Shown: positions 51,817 through 61,149 of the stretch, in pieces | Position numbering within the stretch: the stretch's first letter is position 1 | Layout of the letters: each line of letters opens with the position of its first letter | Assembly (NCBI GenBank): GCA_947496535.1 | Contig: CANMDE010000003.1 | Coordinates: 248,001 to 312,000 of the forward strand | DNA from: an uncultured Paracoccaceae bacterium | GTDB taxonomy: Bacteria > Pseudomonadota > Alphaproteobacteria > Rhodobacterales > Rhodobacteraceae | Reading direction: 5' to 3' | Length of the DNA: 64,000 nt | Notes under the pieces: model-generated | Told to the model about the DNA's origin: nothing | Database searches by the model: none | What the model saw: the letters and a program-made list of their open reading frames with translations, nothing else | Position numbers and translations under genes: made by a program

Positions 51817-52977
51817 CTAAACTCGCTCAATTGCAATGGCGGTACCTTCACCACCGCCAATGCATATCGCAGCAACGCCGCGTTTCAAGCCGCGTGTTTC
51901 CAAAGCATGCAGCAGTGTCACCAAAATCCGGGCACCAGACGCTCCAATCGGATGACCCAAGGCGCACGCGCCACCATTCACGTTCAGCTTCTCGCACGTG
52001 ACATTCATCTCGCGCATAAACGCCATCGGCACGACGGCAAACGCTTCGTTCACCTCCCATAAATCCACGTCATCCACGGACCAACCAATCTTAGCGAGCA
52101 GCTTTTGGGTGGCAGGCACAGGGGCGGTCGTGAACCAACCGGGCGCCTGAGCATGGCTGGCATGACCCACAACACGTGCACGCACTTCCCCGGCTTTCGC
52201 CTCATTGCTCATAACCAGACAGGCGGCACCATCCGAGATGCTGGATGAATTGGCGGCGGTCACTGTACCGCCGTCACGAAAGGCCGGTTTCAGAGTCGGT
52301 ATCTTTTCGGGTCGGGCCTTGCCGGGTTGCTCGTCCGCATCTACCACAACCTCGCCTTTGCGATCCTTGATCGTGACCGCAGCAATTTCCTGGCCAAAAG
52401 CGCCGCTTTCCTGCGCGGCCAAGGCGTTCGACAACGATCCCAACGCATATTCATCCTGCGCCTCGCGGGTGAACTGAAACTTCTCTGCGCAGTCCTCTGC
52501 AAAGGTGCCCATCAGGCGACCCTTGTCATAGGCATCCTCCAACCCATCCAGAAACATGCTGTCCAGCACGGTTTGATGACCAATCCGCGCCCCACCGCGC
52601 AGCTTTGGCATCAGGTATGGGGCATTGGTCATGCTTTCCATACCACCGGCGACCATCACGTCAGCACCGCCCAGGGCAATCTGATCAAAAGCCATCATCG
52701 CGGCCTTCATGCCGGAACCGCACATCTTGTTAAGCGTCGTGGCAGGGACATCTTCACCCAGACCGGCAAGAAAACCTGCCTGCCGTGCCGGGGCCTGCCC
52801 CTGACCTGCTGGCAGGACGCATCCCATCAGAACTTCGTCCACGGTGGACACCCCCGCAACATCCATTGCGGCCTTCATAGCTGCCCCGCCCAGTGTTGGG
52901 GCATCGACCTCTGCAAAGACGCCTTGAAAACCGCCCATGGGCGTTCGGGCCGCCCCGCTGATCACAACCTGTTCCAT
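51817..52977 (-). CDS. Acetyl-CoA acetyltransferase (thiolase)
   Basis: 386 aa, standard thiolase II length. Acyl-accepting Cys 86 in NKMCGSGMKA; His in GHPIGASGA; second catalytic Cys in AICIGGGEGTA near the C-terminus. Condenses or cleaves acetoacetyl-CoA-type substrates. It precedes the secreted-protein gene by 16 bp. There is no phaB or phaC nearby, so a degradative or general role is as likely as polymer synthesis. Confidence 0.93.
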   Translation of the reverse strand: MEQVVISGAARTPMGGFQGVFAEVDAPTLGGAAMKAAMDVAGVSTVDEVLMGCVLPAGQGQAPARQAGFLAGLGEDVPATTLNKMCGSGMKAAMMAFDQIALGGADVMVAGGMESMTNAPYLMPKLRGGARIGHQTVLDSMFLDGLEDAYDKGRLMGTFAEDCAEKFQFTREAQDEYALGSLSNALAAQESGAFGQEIAAVTIKDRKGEVVVDADEQPGKARPEKIPTLKPAFRDGGTVTAANSSSISDGAACLVMSNEAKAGEVRARVVGHASHAQAPGWFTTAPVPATQKLLAKIGWSVDDVDLWEVNEAFAVVPMAFMREMNVTCEKLNVNGGACALGHPIGASGARILVTLLHALETRGLKRGVAAICIGGGEGTAIAIERV

Positions 52978-53225
52978 CGCGTCTCTCCTCTTGTGGAACG
53001 CTACGCCGCGTTGGGCCGCAGGAAAAGCCCTGAAACCGCCTTAATTCAATCATGTCTTCGCCCGGATCAAATGCGACGAAGTACTTGTAGCCTGTAAGGT
53101 TAGGTTCGATGTCGCTCTTCCAAAGCCCCCACCTTTTTGGGTGACATCGGACCGTACTTTCCCCCAGATTGTGATTGCACATACCCGCCATTGGCCTACT
53201 TTCAAGGCAAAGAGGGGATCTGAAT

Positions 53226-54800
53226 ATGCGTGACTTCCACAAACCCGGCCGCTCCGCCGTTTATGCAACCAACGGCATCTGTGCGACGTCCCACCCCTTG
53301 GCCGCGAAGGTCGGCGTGCAAATGCTTGAGGCCGGGGGCAACGCCATGGACGCCGCCATAGCAGGCGCGGTGCTTCTGGGCCTTTGCGAGCCGCAAATGA
53401 CCGGTATCGGCGGTGATTGCTTTGTGCTGCTGACGCCACCCGGCGAAGACCGCGTCGTCGCTCTCAACGGCTCTGGTCGCGCGCCAGCCGGAATCGATGC
53501 CGAAAAACTGCGCGCCAAAGGCCCCACCATCGCCCCATATTCTGCTGATGCCGTTACCATCCCCGGTGCGGTTGATGCCTTTTGCCGTCTATCCAAGGAC
53601 TGGGGTAAACTGGGTCTCAAAGCCGCCCTTGCCCCCGCCATCCACTATGCCGAGGCCGGGGTGCCCGTCCACGAACGGGTCGCCGCCGACTGGGTGCAGG
53701 CCACTGACAACCTCTCAGGCCACGCCCGCGATCTGTTCCTGATGAACGATGCCGCCCCCAAACCGGGTCAGATATTCCGCGCGCCAAAGCAAGCGGGTGT
53801 GCTACGCCGCATCGCCATGGACGGGCGCGAGGGGTTCTACGAAGGCGAAGTTGCCGAAGACATGGTCGCCAGCCTGCAAGCGCTTGGCGGCACGCATACG
53901 CTGGACGACTTCGCCAACACTGCCTGCGACTATACAGACCCGATCATGGGCAACTACGGTGGGCTAGATCTTTACGAGCATCCGCCAAACGGGCAGGGCG
54001 CCACGGCGATCCTGCTGCTCAACATCCTTAAACATTTCGACATTGCGGGTATGGATCCGTGGGGCGCGGATCGCGCGCATATCGAGGCGGAAGCGACCAA
54101 ACTCGCTTATGACGCCCGAAACCGGTTCCTGGCCGATCCCGACCACATGACCCGGCTCGACCATATGACGTCACCGGACACAGCCGAAAAACTGGCCGCC
54201 CTCATCAACCCCGCCAAAGCCATGCCCGGTGCCGTCCCCGGTGCCGAAGCCGTCCACAAAGACACGATCTACATCACCGTGGTCGACAAAGACCGCATGT
54301 GCGTGTCGCTGATCTATTCGGTCTTCCACTCCTTCGGCTCGGGCATCGCATCCGACAAGTTCGGCGTTCTGTTCCAGAACCGGGGTGCGGGTTTCACGCT
54401 GGACCAAGGCCACCCGAACGAGGTCGGCCCCGGCAAACGCCCCATGCACACGATCATCCCGGCAATGCTGAAGAAAGACGGCAAACCGCTCATGCCGTTC
54501 GGGGTCATGGGCGGACAATACCAATCCACCGGCCACGCACGGTTCGTCACCGACATCTCCGATTTCGGGCTAAGCCCACAGGCGGCCATCGACGGACCAA
54601 GATGCTTTGCCGAAGGGGACGTGCTGAACGTGGAAACCGGGTATAGCGACGCCGTGCGACAAGACCTTGCGGCACGTGGCCACGACGTCCAAACCCCCGA
54701 AACAGCAATCGGCGGGGCGCAGGCGATCATGATCCACGACGACGGAGTGCTGGAAGCCGGTAGCGATCCACGTAAGGATGGATGCGCGGTTGGGTACTAA
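53226..54800 (+). CDS. ggt: Gamma-glutamyltransferase family protein
   Basis: 524 aa from ATG 53226 (GAGGGGA upstream). Ntn-hydrolase fold made as a proenzyme cut before Thr in VHKDTIYITVVDKD, about residue 350. Other blocks: GGNAMDAAIAGAVLLGLCEPQMTGIGGD and MGGQYQSTGHARF. No signal peptide, unlike periplasmic E. coli Ggt. Members hydrolyse or transfer gamma-glutamyl groups, though several process cephalosporin-like or other amides, so the substrate is open. Non-classical DTIY at the nucleophile site is noted. Confidence 0.87.
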   Translation: MRDFHKPGRSAVYATNGICATSHPLAAKVGVQMLEAGGNAMDAAIAGAVLLGLCEPQMTGIGGDCFVLLTPPGEDRVVALNGSGRAPAGIDAEKLRAKGPTIAPYSADAVTIPGAVDAFCRLSKDWGKLGLKAALAPAIHYAEAGVPVHERVAADWVQATDNLSGHARDLFLMNDAAPKPGQIFRAPKQAGVLRRIAMDGREGFYEGEVAEDMVASLQALGGTHTLDDFANTACDYTDPIMGNYGGLDLYEHPPNGQGATAILLLNILKHFDIAGMDPWGADRAHIEAEATKLAYDARNRFLADPDHMTRLDHMTSPDTAEKLAALINPAKAMPGAVPGAEAVHKDTIYITVVDKDRMCVSLIYSVFHSFGSGIASDKFGVLFQNRGAGFTLDQGHPNEVGPGKRPMHTIIPAMLKKDGKPLMPFGVMGGQYQSTGHARFVTDISDFGLSPQAAIDGPRCFAEGDVLNVETGYSDAVRQDLAARGHDVQTPETAIGGAQAIMIHDDGVLEAGSDPRKDGCAVGY

Positions 54801-54997
54801 ATGGGCCAATACCCACGATAGAATAATCAGTGATAACTCGATATAGCAACGCGCATCAATATTTCAAGCCTTTGAAAACAAAATAAACTTTCAAAAAATA
54901 CTAGTCTTCTATACCTGTCGTACATAGGTATTGATTGCTGGATGGGGGTCTGGCCGCTGGTGTCCGAGGGACAAGCAGCGATTGGGGAGGACATAAT

Positions 54998-55933
54998 TTG
55001 ATTTTTGCAAAGACTTTCTTCTTTTCTCTGAATGTACTCTGGCGCTTTTTACTGGTATTTCCGATTGTGGTTCTTGCATCCTTGGCGATCAATTTGATCG
55101 GAGGTATCGTAAGTATCATTCTGGTCATCATTAGTCCGCCTCTAGCGATAATTGGGATGATGGCGATATGTTTGGGGTCGACATCCGCAATTTTCGTCAT
55201 GGCGGCCGCGCGCGTGGCGTTGCAAGCCAAAGGTATACCTGAAAAGAATACGTTCGGTGCCGTCCTAATGAATGCATACGGCTATGGAATGATTCAATCG
55301 GTGATCCTGCTGTTCTTGTTTGTCATCGTCGATTTCTCGTTTGGTCTGATTTCTTCACTCTCACTTTGGGAATATCTTCTCAGTGATGAGGATGTATTGC
55401 TTGAAGAGCTTTATGCTGAAAGTCAGTTCGCGTTCATCGCTTACATGATCGTCGTATTTGGTTTGATGGGGCTGGTTAGGGCTCTCCTGCTGCCGTCTAT
55501 GACGGCTGCTGCAGTGGGGCGTGATCCAGATCGCGGCCCACATACACCGCTCAACGGTTTAGGCAAAAATGTCTTTCCTCTCTTCATTATCGTCGGGTTG
55601 TCGGCAGCTGCTTTTGTTGGCGGAGCTATGGCCATACCTCACTTGGTGGGGATATTTGGTGGTGGAACGACAAGCGCTGACTTTATAGATGACGTCAATG
55701 TAGACCTTGCTTTGCAGGATTGGATGACTGGCGTGAATGGGGCGACGGTTTTGTTCCTGCTTGGTGGGACCATCTTGTACGCTTGGATGCAAAGCATTCA
55801 GGCCGCCGGTGCCGCGATCTTTTATCTGCGACGCTGCGAAGATGAAGAAGCACAGGCCGCGCTGCCCGTGGTTGATCATCAGGCCGTATCAGATGGCGCT
55901 GCGGCACTCTGGCGTAGCCGCTTGGAAAGGTAA
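54998..55933 (+). CDS. Multi-pass membrane protein, function unknown
   Basis: 311 aa from a TTG start at 54998 with GGGGAGGA about 7 nt upstream; the frame is open to 54935. About six hydrophobic segments (LLVFPIVVLASLAINLIGG, IILVIISPPLAIIGMMAICL, MIQSVILLFLFVIVDF, AYMIVVFGLMGLVRALLLP, PLFIIVGLSAAAFVGGA, ATVLFLLGGTILYAW). Inner-membrane protein with lower GC than its neighbours. No family recognised; a stand-alone gene. Confidence 0.75.
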   Translation: MIFAKTFFFSLNVLWRFLLVFPIVVLASLAINLIGGIVSIILVIISPPLAIIGMMAICLGSTSAIFVMAAARVALQAKGIPEKNTFGAVLMNAYGYGMIQSVILLFLFVIVDFSFGLISSLSLWEYLLSDEDVLLEELYAESQFAFIAYMIVVFGLMGLVRALLLPSMTAAAVGRDPDRGPHTPLNGLGKNVFPLFIIVGLSAAAFVGGAMAIPHLVGIFGGGTTSADFIDDVNVDLALQDWMTGVNGATVLFLLGGTILYAWMQSIQAAGAAIFYLRRCEDEEAQAALPVVDHQAVSDGAAALWRSRLER

Positions 55934-55968
55934 CAATAGGGGCAAGTCCGACTTTGGTCTTGCCTCCT

Positions 55969-56361
55969 CTAACCCGCCCGGAGCGATCGCAAAAATAACC
56001 CAATCCCGCCTACCAGCAGCACCAGAATGACGATCAGATCAAAGGCGCTCATCCGCGTTAGTTGCAACGTCATATTTGCGATTACACCAAAGATGAGCGC
56101 AACCATGGATCCGCCCGCCAGAAGCCAGCCGATCCAGTTGCGCGAATTGTAAAAAATCATCCCGACACCAAACATGAACGGAATCAGAACCATACCGGAT
56201 GTGATCGAGAAACCTCCAATCCCGATTACGCGAGATCCGAAACCAAAATTTGGCCGCACCACAATCCCGTTCAGCAAAAGATATCCGCCGCCGATCATCA
56301 TGATCAACCCGATCAGAAAACCACCTGTTCCGCCGTCAGTTCCGCCTGCGCCTCGTGCCAT
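55969..56361 (-). CDS. Small four-helix membrane protein, function unknown
   Basis: 130 aa from ATG 56361, which has GGAGAG 5 nt upstream; the frame is open to 56433. A Gly-rich N-terminus (MARGAGGTDGGTGGF) is followed by four hydrophobic segments. Conserved-looking loop RPNFGFGSRVIGIGGF. Convergent with the preceding membrane-protein gene. No function can be assigned. Confidence 0.65.
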   Translation of the reverse strand: MARGAGGTDGGTGGFLIGLIMMIGGGYLLLNGIVVRPNFGFGSRVIGIGGFSITSGMVLIPFMFGVGMIFYNSRNWIGWLLAGGSMVALIFGVIANMTLQLTRMSAFDLIVILVLLVGGIGLFLRSLRAG

Positions 56362-56628
56362 TGATCTCTCCATATTCGATTGCACCATCATTACGGAATG
56401 TTGGCGGAACTTGGTAGGGTGGGTGAAACCCACATTGAATTAATGTTGCGGTAATACTTTGACCGCCCGGCCCGTTAACCCTGTCCCCGCGCCGACCCGG
56501 TGCCCGACGTTTTGCCGACGCATGGCCGACCGCAATTTTTGCCAGTTTTAACAAAGAAATTAACGTCGATTCGGCATGTCGAACGACCACCGCACAGCAG
56601 GGGGTCACGCAACAACACCGAACGTTGC

Positions 56629-57450
56629 TTAGCCCAGCGCCATATGCCGGTTCACGTCCTTGTAAAGTAGATACCGAAACGGCCCCGGTCCACCAGCGTA
56701 GCAGGCCTGCGGACAGAATGCGCGCAGCCACATGAAATCGCCGGCCTCAACCTCGACCCAATCCTGATTGAGCCGATAAACCGCTTTGCCTTCAAGCACA
56801 TAAAGCCCGTGCTCCATCACGTGGGTTTCCATGAACGGAATAACCGCTCCGGGCTGAAGCGTGACAATGTTCACATGCATGTCGTGGCGCATATCGTCGG
56901 GGTCGACAAAACGGGTCGTGGCCCAGGCGCCGTCGGTATCCGGCATTGCAACGCGGTCCACGTCGCGTTCGTTGGTGACGAATGCCGCAGGGGTTTCGAT
57001 GCCCTCAACCCGTTGATATGCCTTCCTAATCCAATGAAGCCGAGCCGCGCTATCACCGCGATTATGTAGCGTCCAATCACAGCCTGCGGGCAAATACGCA
57101 TACCCGCCTGCAGTCATCTCATGGGGCTGACCGTCGATAGAAAGCTGCACCTGACCCTCAACAACAAACAGCACCGCCTCTGCATTCGGGTCCGTCTCGG
57201 GCCGGTCAGAGCCACCACCCGGCGCCAACTCCATGATATACTGGCTGAAAGTCTCGGCGAAGCCTGACAGGGGCCGGGCCAATACCCAAGCACGGGTCTT
57301 GTCCCAAAACGGCAGATTGCTGGTTACGATATCGGTCATGACCCCCTTGGGAATAACGGCGTAAGCCTCAGTAAACACGGCACGATCAGTCAGAAGCTGC
57401 GTCTGCGGGGGCAGGCCGCCAGCAGGGGCATAGTAAGAGGTTTTGGACAT
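56629..57450 (-). CDS. allE: (S)-ureidoglycine aminohydrolase
   Basis: 273 aa bicupin. It hydrolyses (S)-ureidoglycine to (S)-ureidoglycolate in allantoin breakdown. Sequence features: two cupin barrels (QYIMELAPGGGSDRPETDPNAEAVLFVVEG and VNIVTLQPGAVIPFMETHVMEHGLYVLEG), the second holding the Mn ligands Glu/His. The start at ATG 57450 follows GGAG; TTG at 57453 is an in-frame alternative. No other allantoin genes in the window, so the pathway must continue elsewhere. Confidence 0.9.
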   Translation of the reverse strand: MSKTSYYAPAGGLPPQTQLLTDRAVFTEAYAVIPKGVMTDIVTSNLPFWDKTRAWVLARPLSGFAETFSQYIMELAPGGGSDRPETDPNAEAVLFVVEGQVQLSIDGQPHEMTAGGYAYLPAGCDWTLHNRGDSAARLHWIRKAYQRVEGIETPAAFVTNERDVDRVAMPDTDGAWATTRFVDPDDMRHDMHVNIVTLQPGAVIPFMETHVMEHGLYVLEGKAVYRLNQDWVEVEAGDFMWLRAFCPQACYAGGPGPFRYLLYKDVNRHMALG

Positions 57451-57516
57451 CAAAGGGCTCCGGCAGGTATCGCCGCATTAGAGCCTAGGGCGCAAAGGAA
57501 GAAAAGCGCGAAAGGA

Positions 57517-58650
57517 TCAGGCGAAAATACCCATCGGGTTCGGCGCAAAATCAGGGAAAATACCAGATATATCAGGGGTTTGCATATGCTGCGTCAAAAT
57601 CTCGGACAGCACCAGCCGGTAATCGGTGGTGATCGCCAGATCGGCCCCACGATCCAATGCCTCATTGCCCAGCCCCGGCCAGCGGCCCAGCATCCGCCCG
57701 CCTTTGACATTGCCACCAAGGACCATCATCGCATTGCCATAGCCATGGTCGGTGCCGCCTGCGGTGTTGTTTCGTAACCTGCGGCCAAACTCGCTCATCA
57801 CCACCACAGTCACGTTATCTCGCCGTTCGCCCAGGTCGCGCCAGAAAGACATGAGTGAACGTGACAAGCGGTTGGTCTGGCGGGCAAAATCGCCCTGCTG
57901 ACTGTCATGCGTATCCCAACCGCCATTATCAACGGTGGCGATGCGCAGGCCAAGATCGAGTTTGATCGTTTGGGCAACGGTCTGCAGCGCCTCGGAAAGC
58001 GATCCCTTGGGGTAGTCGACCGATGGTTGATAGGCCTTTGGTTCGTTGTTTTCATCCATCGTTAACCGGTTTGTCAGTAGGTTTGACAAATCAAGCAGCT
58101 TGCCCACCTGCGGGCCAATCAAAGGATGCCCGGCAAAGCCATCCAGCATTTGCTGTCCGATCTGGTGGGCCAAATCATGGTTGCTGGGCAAAAGCAGATC
58201 ATCCAGCGTGCTGGCCACGGGGACACCGGACCCACGGAAACTTTCGGGAATGCTGTCACCTACGGCGAGTGCGGGCAGATCGCCTTCGGGCGACATTTCT
58301 GCCAGCCACCGGGCCAACCAACCACCGGCGCTGCCCGCTTCAGCGGCGCGTTCCATCCGGTCTTGCGCGGCAAAATGGCTGCGCGTGCCATCGATAAGGC
58401 CCGCGGCATGAACAACCAAAAGCTCACCCGCCTCAAACAACTCCGAAAGACCTCGCGCCCTGTGGTGAAACCGAAAATCAACATCATCCAATTGATCTTT
58501 CAGCACAAATCCCGCCTCATCACCCTTACGGGCAACGCGTAATCTGGGATCGCGGGCGGCGATGAAATCCGTGTCACCGCTGGGCGAGATCATGTTAAGC
58601 CCATCCGCCCCGCCACGCAGGAAGACAACAACAAGAATGGGGTCTGCCAT
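57517..58650 (-). CDS. DUF1501 family protein (alkaline-phosphatase-like fold), no signal peptide
   Basis: 377 aa from ATG 58650, with TAGGAGG about 7 nt upstream. Begins VVVFLRGGADGLNMISP, the DUF1501 metal-site motif; also GGWDTHDSQQGDFARQTNRLSRSL and VVVMSEFGRRLRNNTAGGTDHGYG. Members are usually Tat-exported, but here the first residues run straight into the fold with no twin-arginine signal. It lies 10 bp behind the DUF1800 gene, its usual partner, whose product does carry such a signal. Function unknown. Confidence 0.88.
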   Translation of the reverse strand: MADPILVVVFLRGGADGLNMISPSGDTDFIAARDPRLRVARKGDEAGFVLKDQLDDVDFRFHHRARGLSELFEAGELLVVHAAGLIDGTRSHFAAQDRMERAAEAGSAGGWLARWLAEMSPEGDLPALAVGDSIPESFRGSGVPVASTLDDLLLPSNHDLAHQIGQQMLDGFAGHPLIGPQVGKLLDLSNLLTNRLTMDENNEPKAYQPSVDYPKGSLSEALQTVAQTIKLDLGLRIATVDNGGWDTHDSQQGDFARQTNRLSRSLMSFWRDLGERRDNVTVVVMSEFGRRLRNNTAGGTDHGYGNAMMVLGGNVKGGRMLGRWPGLGNEALDRGADLAITTDYRLVLSEILTQHMQTPDISGIFPDFAPNPMGIFA

Positions 58651-58660
58651 GCTGATCCTC

Positions 58661-60301
58661 CTAACGAAGCACGAATTGCGGTTGCAGGGCGGCTGCAGCA
58701 TGCATGACGCCAACGACCCAACTGCGTGCATCTGGATCGTCCGGCAATGGCTGGTCTGTCGCAATCCCCATCTGTTCACACGCCGCACGTACCGTGCCGA
58801 CAGGGGCTGCAAAACGATCCTCGACCTCTTCGATCAGGTCCGGCAAGGACGCCGTGCTTTGGAGCGTTCCCGATCTATAACGTTGACCGCCCAGCCAGTC
58901 GCGATGCGCATAAAGCGCCAGATTGATCAGGCCATTCAGTGTCCGGCTGTTGGCCCAATCCTCTGTGTGGTCGGAATGCCCCGTCGGCGGGACAACGGTA
59001 TGCTGTGTCCAGCCCGCCTGTTCCAGATGCCACAGCACATCCGCCGTGGGTGCGGTCACTTCGGCACCGCTGGCGCGATAGATGGCGGCGAGAAATTCAA
59101 AAGGTCTGCGGATTTTCGTCGGTGGTGTCGCGGCAAATTCGTCGTGCAGAACGATTGTCCGGATCACCTGCGCGATCTGGTCTGGCGCATCCACGTTCTG
59201 CGAAAAACTGGCCGCCGTAGCCGCGTGATACTCTGCCGACGGTTTCTCAATTCCCAACCGTGTCAACAACTTACCCGCGATATGATGCGCGGTCCCCGGA
59301 TGGTGGGCAAGGATATCCATCACATCTTCCCCATCGGCCATAGGCGCACGGTTCGGTGCAAACTCTATACCCAATATCCGTTTCTGGTAGGGGTCGTGCC
59401 AGCTTTCGATGTAGTAGAACTGCCCGGTCGTGGGCGAGTTGATGCCCTGCGTAATTCGGCCACCGGTACCAATGCTCCACCCGGTAAAGGCACGGGCGAC
59501 TTCATAAACATCCTGATCGATATACCCTTCGGCCAAACCGTTCAGCGCACCGGGCACTTCGCGCCAATTGTCGTATAATTCGCTGTGGTAGTGCATCGCA
59601 CCCAGCGTGTGCAATTCCAGCAACTCACGAGCGAAGTTTTCGTTCGCCGGGCTGGCGCGGCTATCATAATTGTCCAGATAGGTCAGCATGGCCGGCGCGC
59701 GGGCGACATTGCCGAGTAGCGTGCGAAAATTGCCCAGTGCATTTTCGCGTAACATCCTGTCGTAGCTGGGAAAATAAGCTGATGTCCGTTGATTTCGATA
59801 GGCATTCACGTTGAAGTGGTCGTGCCAAAATGCAGTCATCATTTCGCGCAATTGGGCTTCTGCATGCACCGCGCGGATCAGCGAAGCCGCCCGCACTTCA
59901 TCCGCTGGACGGCGACGTTCCTGGCCGGGAATGGCCTTGTTTTTGACCACTTGTTGTAACAACTCCTCTGGCGCGGCGGTTAGCGCATTGTAGGGGCGCA
60001 TTTCTTTCAGGGCGTCCCAGCTCTCTCCATCGTTCTCGCCTGCCTTGTACTTGATCTCAAGCGTTGCCGCGCTCAGGCGCGCGTCCATTGATGCATCACC
60101 CAAAGGCTTTGCAAGTTCCTGATCTAGCCAGCCGCTTAGTCCCATTTTTTGCATGGCGTCCCGGCTTTCGGGTGTGGCCCCAAACGTCAGACGGTTGAGC
60201 GCGACCACTTCCATCGGGGCAGGGCGTGCGGACACCGACATCCCACTGGTGAGCAGGATGCCCAACAGCCCTTTGTGCACATCGCGGCGAGTGAGTCTCA
60301 T
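58661..60301 (-). CDS. DUF1800 family protein with Tat-like signal
   Basis: 546 aa from ATG 60301 (MRLTRRDVHKGLLGILLTSG). N-terminal TRRDVHK resembles a twin-arginine signal, followed by a hydrophobic stretch. DUF1800 features: LNRLTFGATPESRDAM, MTAFWHDHFNV, NENFARELLELHTLG and DGEDVMDILAHHPGTAHHIAGKLLTRL. Encoded directly upstream of the DUF1501 gene, the usual arrangement of this uncharacterised pair. An upstream extension to 60367 adds no credible sequence. Confidence 0.88.
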   Translation of the reverse strand: MRLTRRDVHKGLLGILLTSGMSVSARPAPMEVVALNRLTFGATPESRDAMQKMGLSGWLDQELAKPLGDASMDARLSAATLEIKYKAGENDGESWDALKEMRPYNALTAAPEELLQQVVKNKAIPGQERRRPADEVRAASLIRAVHAEAQLREMMTAFWHDHFNVNAYRNQRTSAYFPSYDRMLRENALGNFRTLLGNVARAPAMLTYLDNYDSRASPANENFARELLELHTLGAMHYHSELYDNWREVPGALNGLAEGYIDQDVYEVARAFTGWSIGTGGRITQGINSPTTGQFYYIESWHDPYQKRILGIEFAPNRAPMADGEDVMDILAHHPGTAHHIAGKLLTRLGIEKPSAEYHAATAASFSQNVDAPDQIAQVIRTIVLHDEFAATPPTKIRRPFEFLAAIYRASGAEVTAPTADVLWHLEQAGWTQHTVVPPTGHSDHTEDWANSRTLNGLINLALYAHRDWLGGQRYRSGTLQSTASLPDLIEEVEDRFAAPVGTVRAACEQMGIATDQPLPDDPDARSWVVGVMHAAAALQPQFVLR

Positions 60302-60389
60302 GCCAATATCAGACGACAAGCTCGTCCAAATACCAAGTCCTAATTGATCGGCGAAGCCAATCAGCAAACCGTTGCATGCAGGAAGGGCG

Positions 60390-61148
60390 CTAGAACTTCG
60401 TTATGTCTATTCCGGCTTCAGTCAAGTGCTGGCGAATGCCACGGGCCATCTTGACGGCATCGGGCGTATCACCGTGCAAACAGATCGTGTCGATCCGGCA
60501 GGGTATTTCCTTGCCGCTTTCGGTGATGATTGCCCCGGCCTTGAGCATGTTCAGGATACGCGGCGCTGCCGTCTCGGCGTCATGCAAAACAGCCCCAGGC
60601 TTGCTGCGATCGACCAGCGTTCCGTCATCTTCATAAGCGCGATCCGCGAATATCTCGCCCACCCAGTTGCAGTTGAGATCCCGTACTACCTGCTCCATGG
60701 CAGTGGCCGACAGCACCATGATGATGATTTCGGGGTCGACCTCGAGCGCGGCGCCAAAACAGGTACGTGCCAGATCGGCATCGGTGCTTGCCATATTGGC
60801 CAAAGCGCCGTGGAGCTTCAAATGCCGAACGTGGCCACCGCCGCGCCGCGCCATAGCTTGCGCCGCCCCAAGCTGGTAGGCCACCGCATTTGCCAATTCA
60901 TCATGCGCCAGCGGCAATCGCCTGCGGCCAAAACCTTTGAGATCGGCAAAGCCCGGATGCGCCCCGATCCCCACATCATTCGCAACAGCAGTTTTCATTG
61001 TCTGGGCCATCACGTCCGGGTCGCCCGCGTGAAAACCACAGGCGATATTGGCTGACGTCACGATATCCAGCAGAGCCGCATCATCGCCCATTTTCCAGGG
61101 GCCAAAGCCTTCACCCATATCCGAATTAAGATCAACGCTCTGGATCAT
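60390..61148 (-). CDS. pxpA: 5-oxoprolinase subunit A (LamB/YcsF family)
   Basis: 252 aa from ATG 61148, 1 nt after the pxpC stop. LamB/YcsF signature VDLNSDMGEGFGPW near the N-terminus, then ANIACGFHAGDPDVM, GAHPGFADLKGFGRR and TICLHGDTPDAV. With PxpB and PxpC it forms the ATP-dependent complex that opens 5-oxoproline to glutamate. The gene order pxpB-pxpC-pxpA is compact with overlaps. Confidence 0.93.
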   Translation of the reverse strand: MIQSVDLNSDMGEGFGPWKMGDDAALLDIVTSANIACGFHAGDPDVMAQTMKTAVANDVGIGAHPGFADLKGFGRRRLPLAHDELANAVAYQLGAAQAMARRGGGHVRHLKLHGALANMASTDADLARTCFGAALEVDPEIIIMVLSATAMEQVVRDLNCNWVGEIFADRAYEDDGTLVDRSKPGAVLHDAETAAPRILNMLKAGAIITESGKEIPCRIDTICLHGDTPDAVKMARGIRQHLTEAGIDITKF

Positions 61149-61149
61149 A

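Noticed and set aside
56548..56564. Possible CtrA box (two TTAAC half-sites) upstream of the small membrane-protein and allE region
   Set aside because: The TTAA cores are 8 bp apart rather than 7, and no gene start lies suitably downstream.
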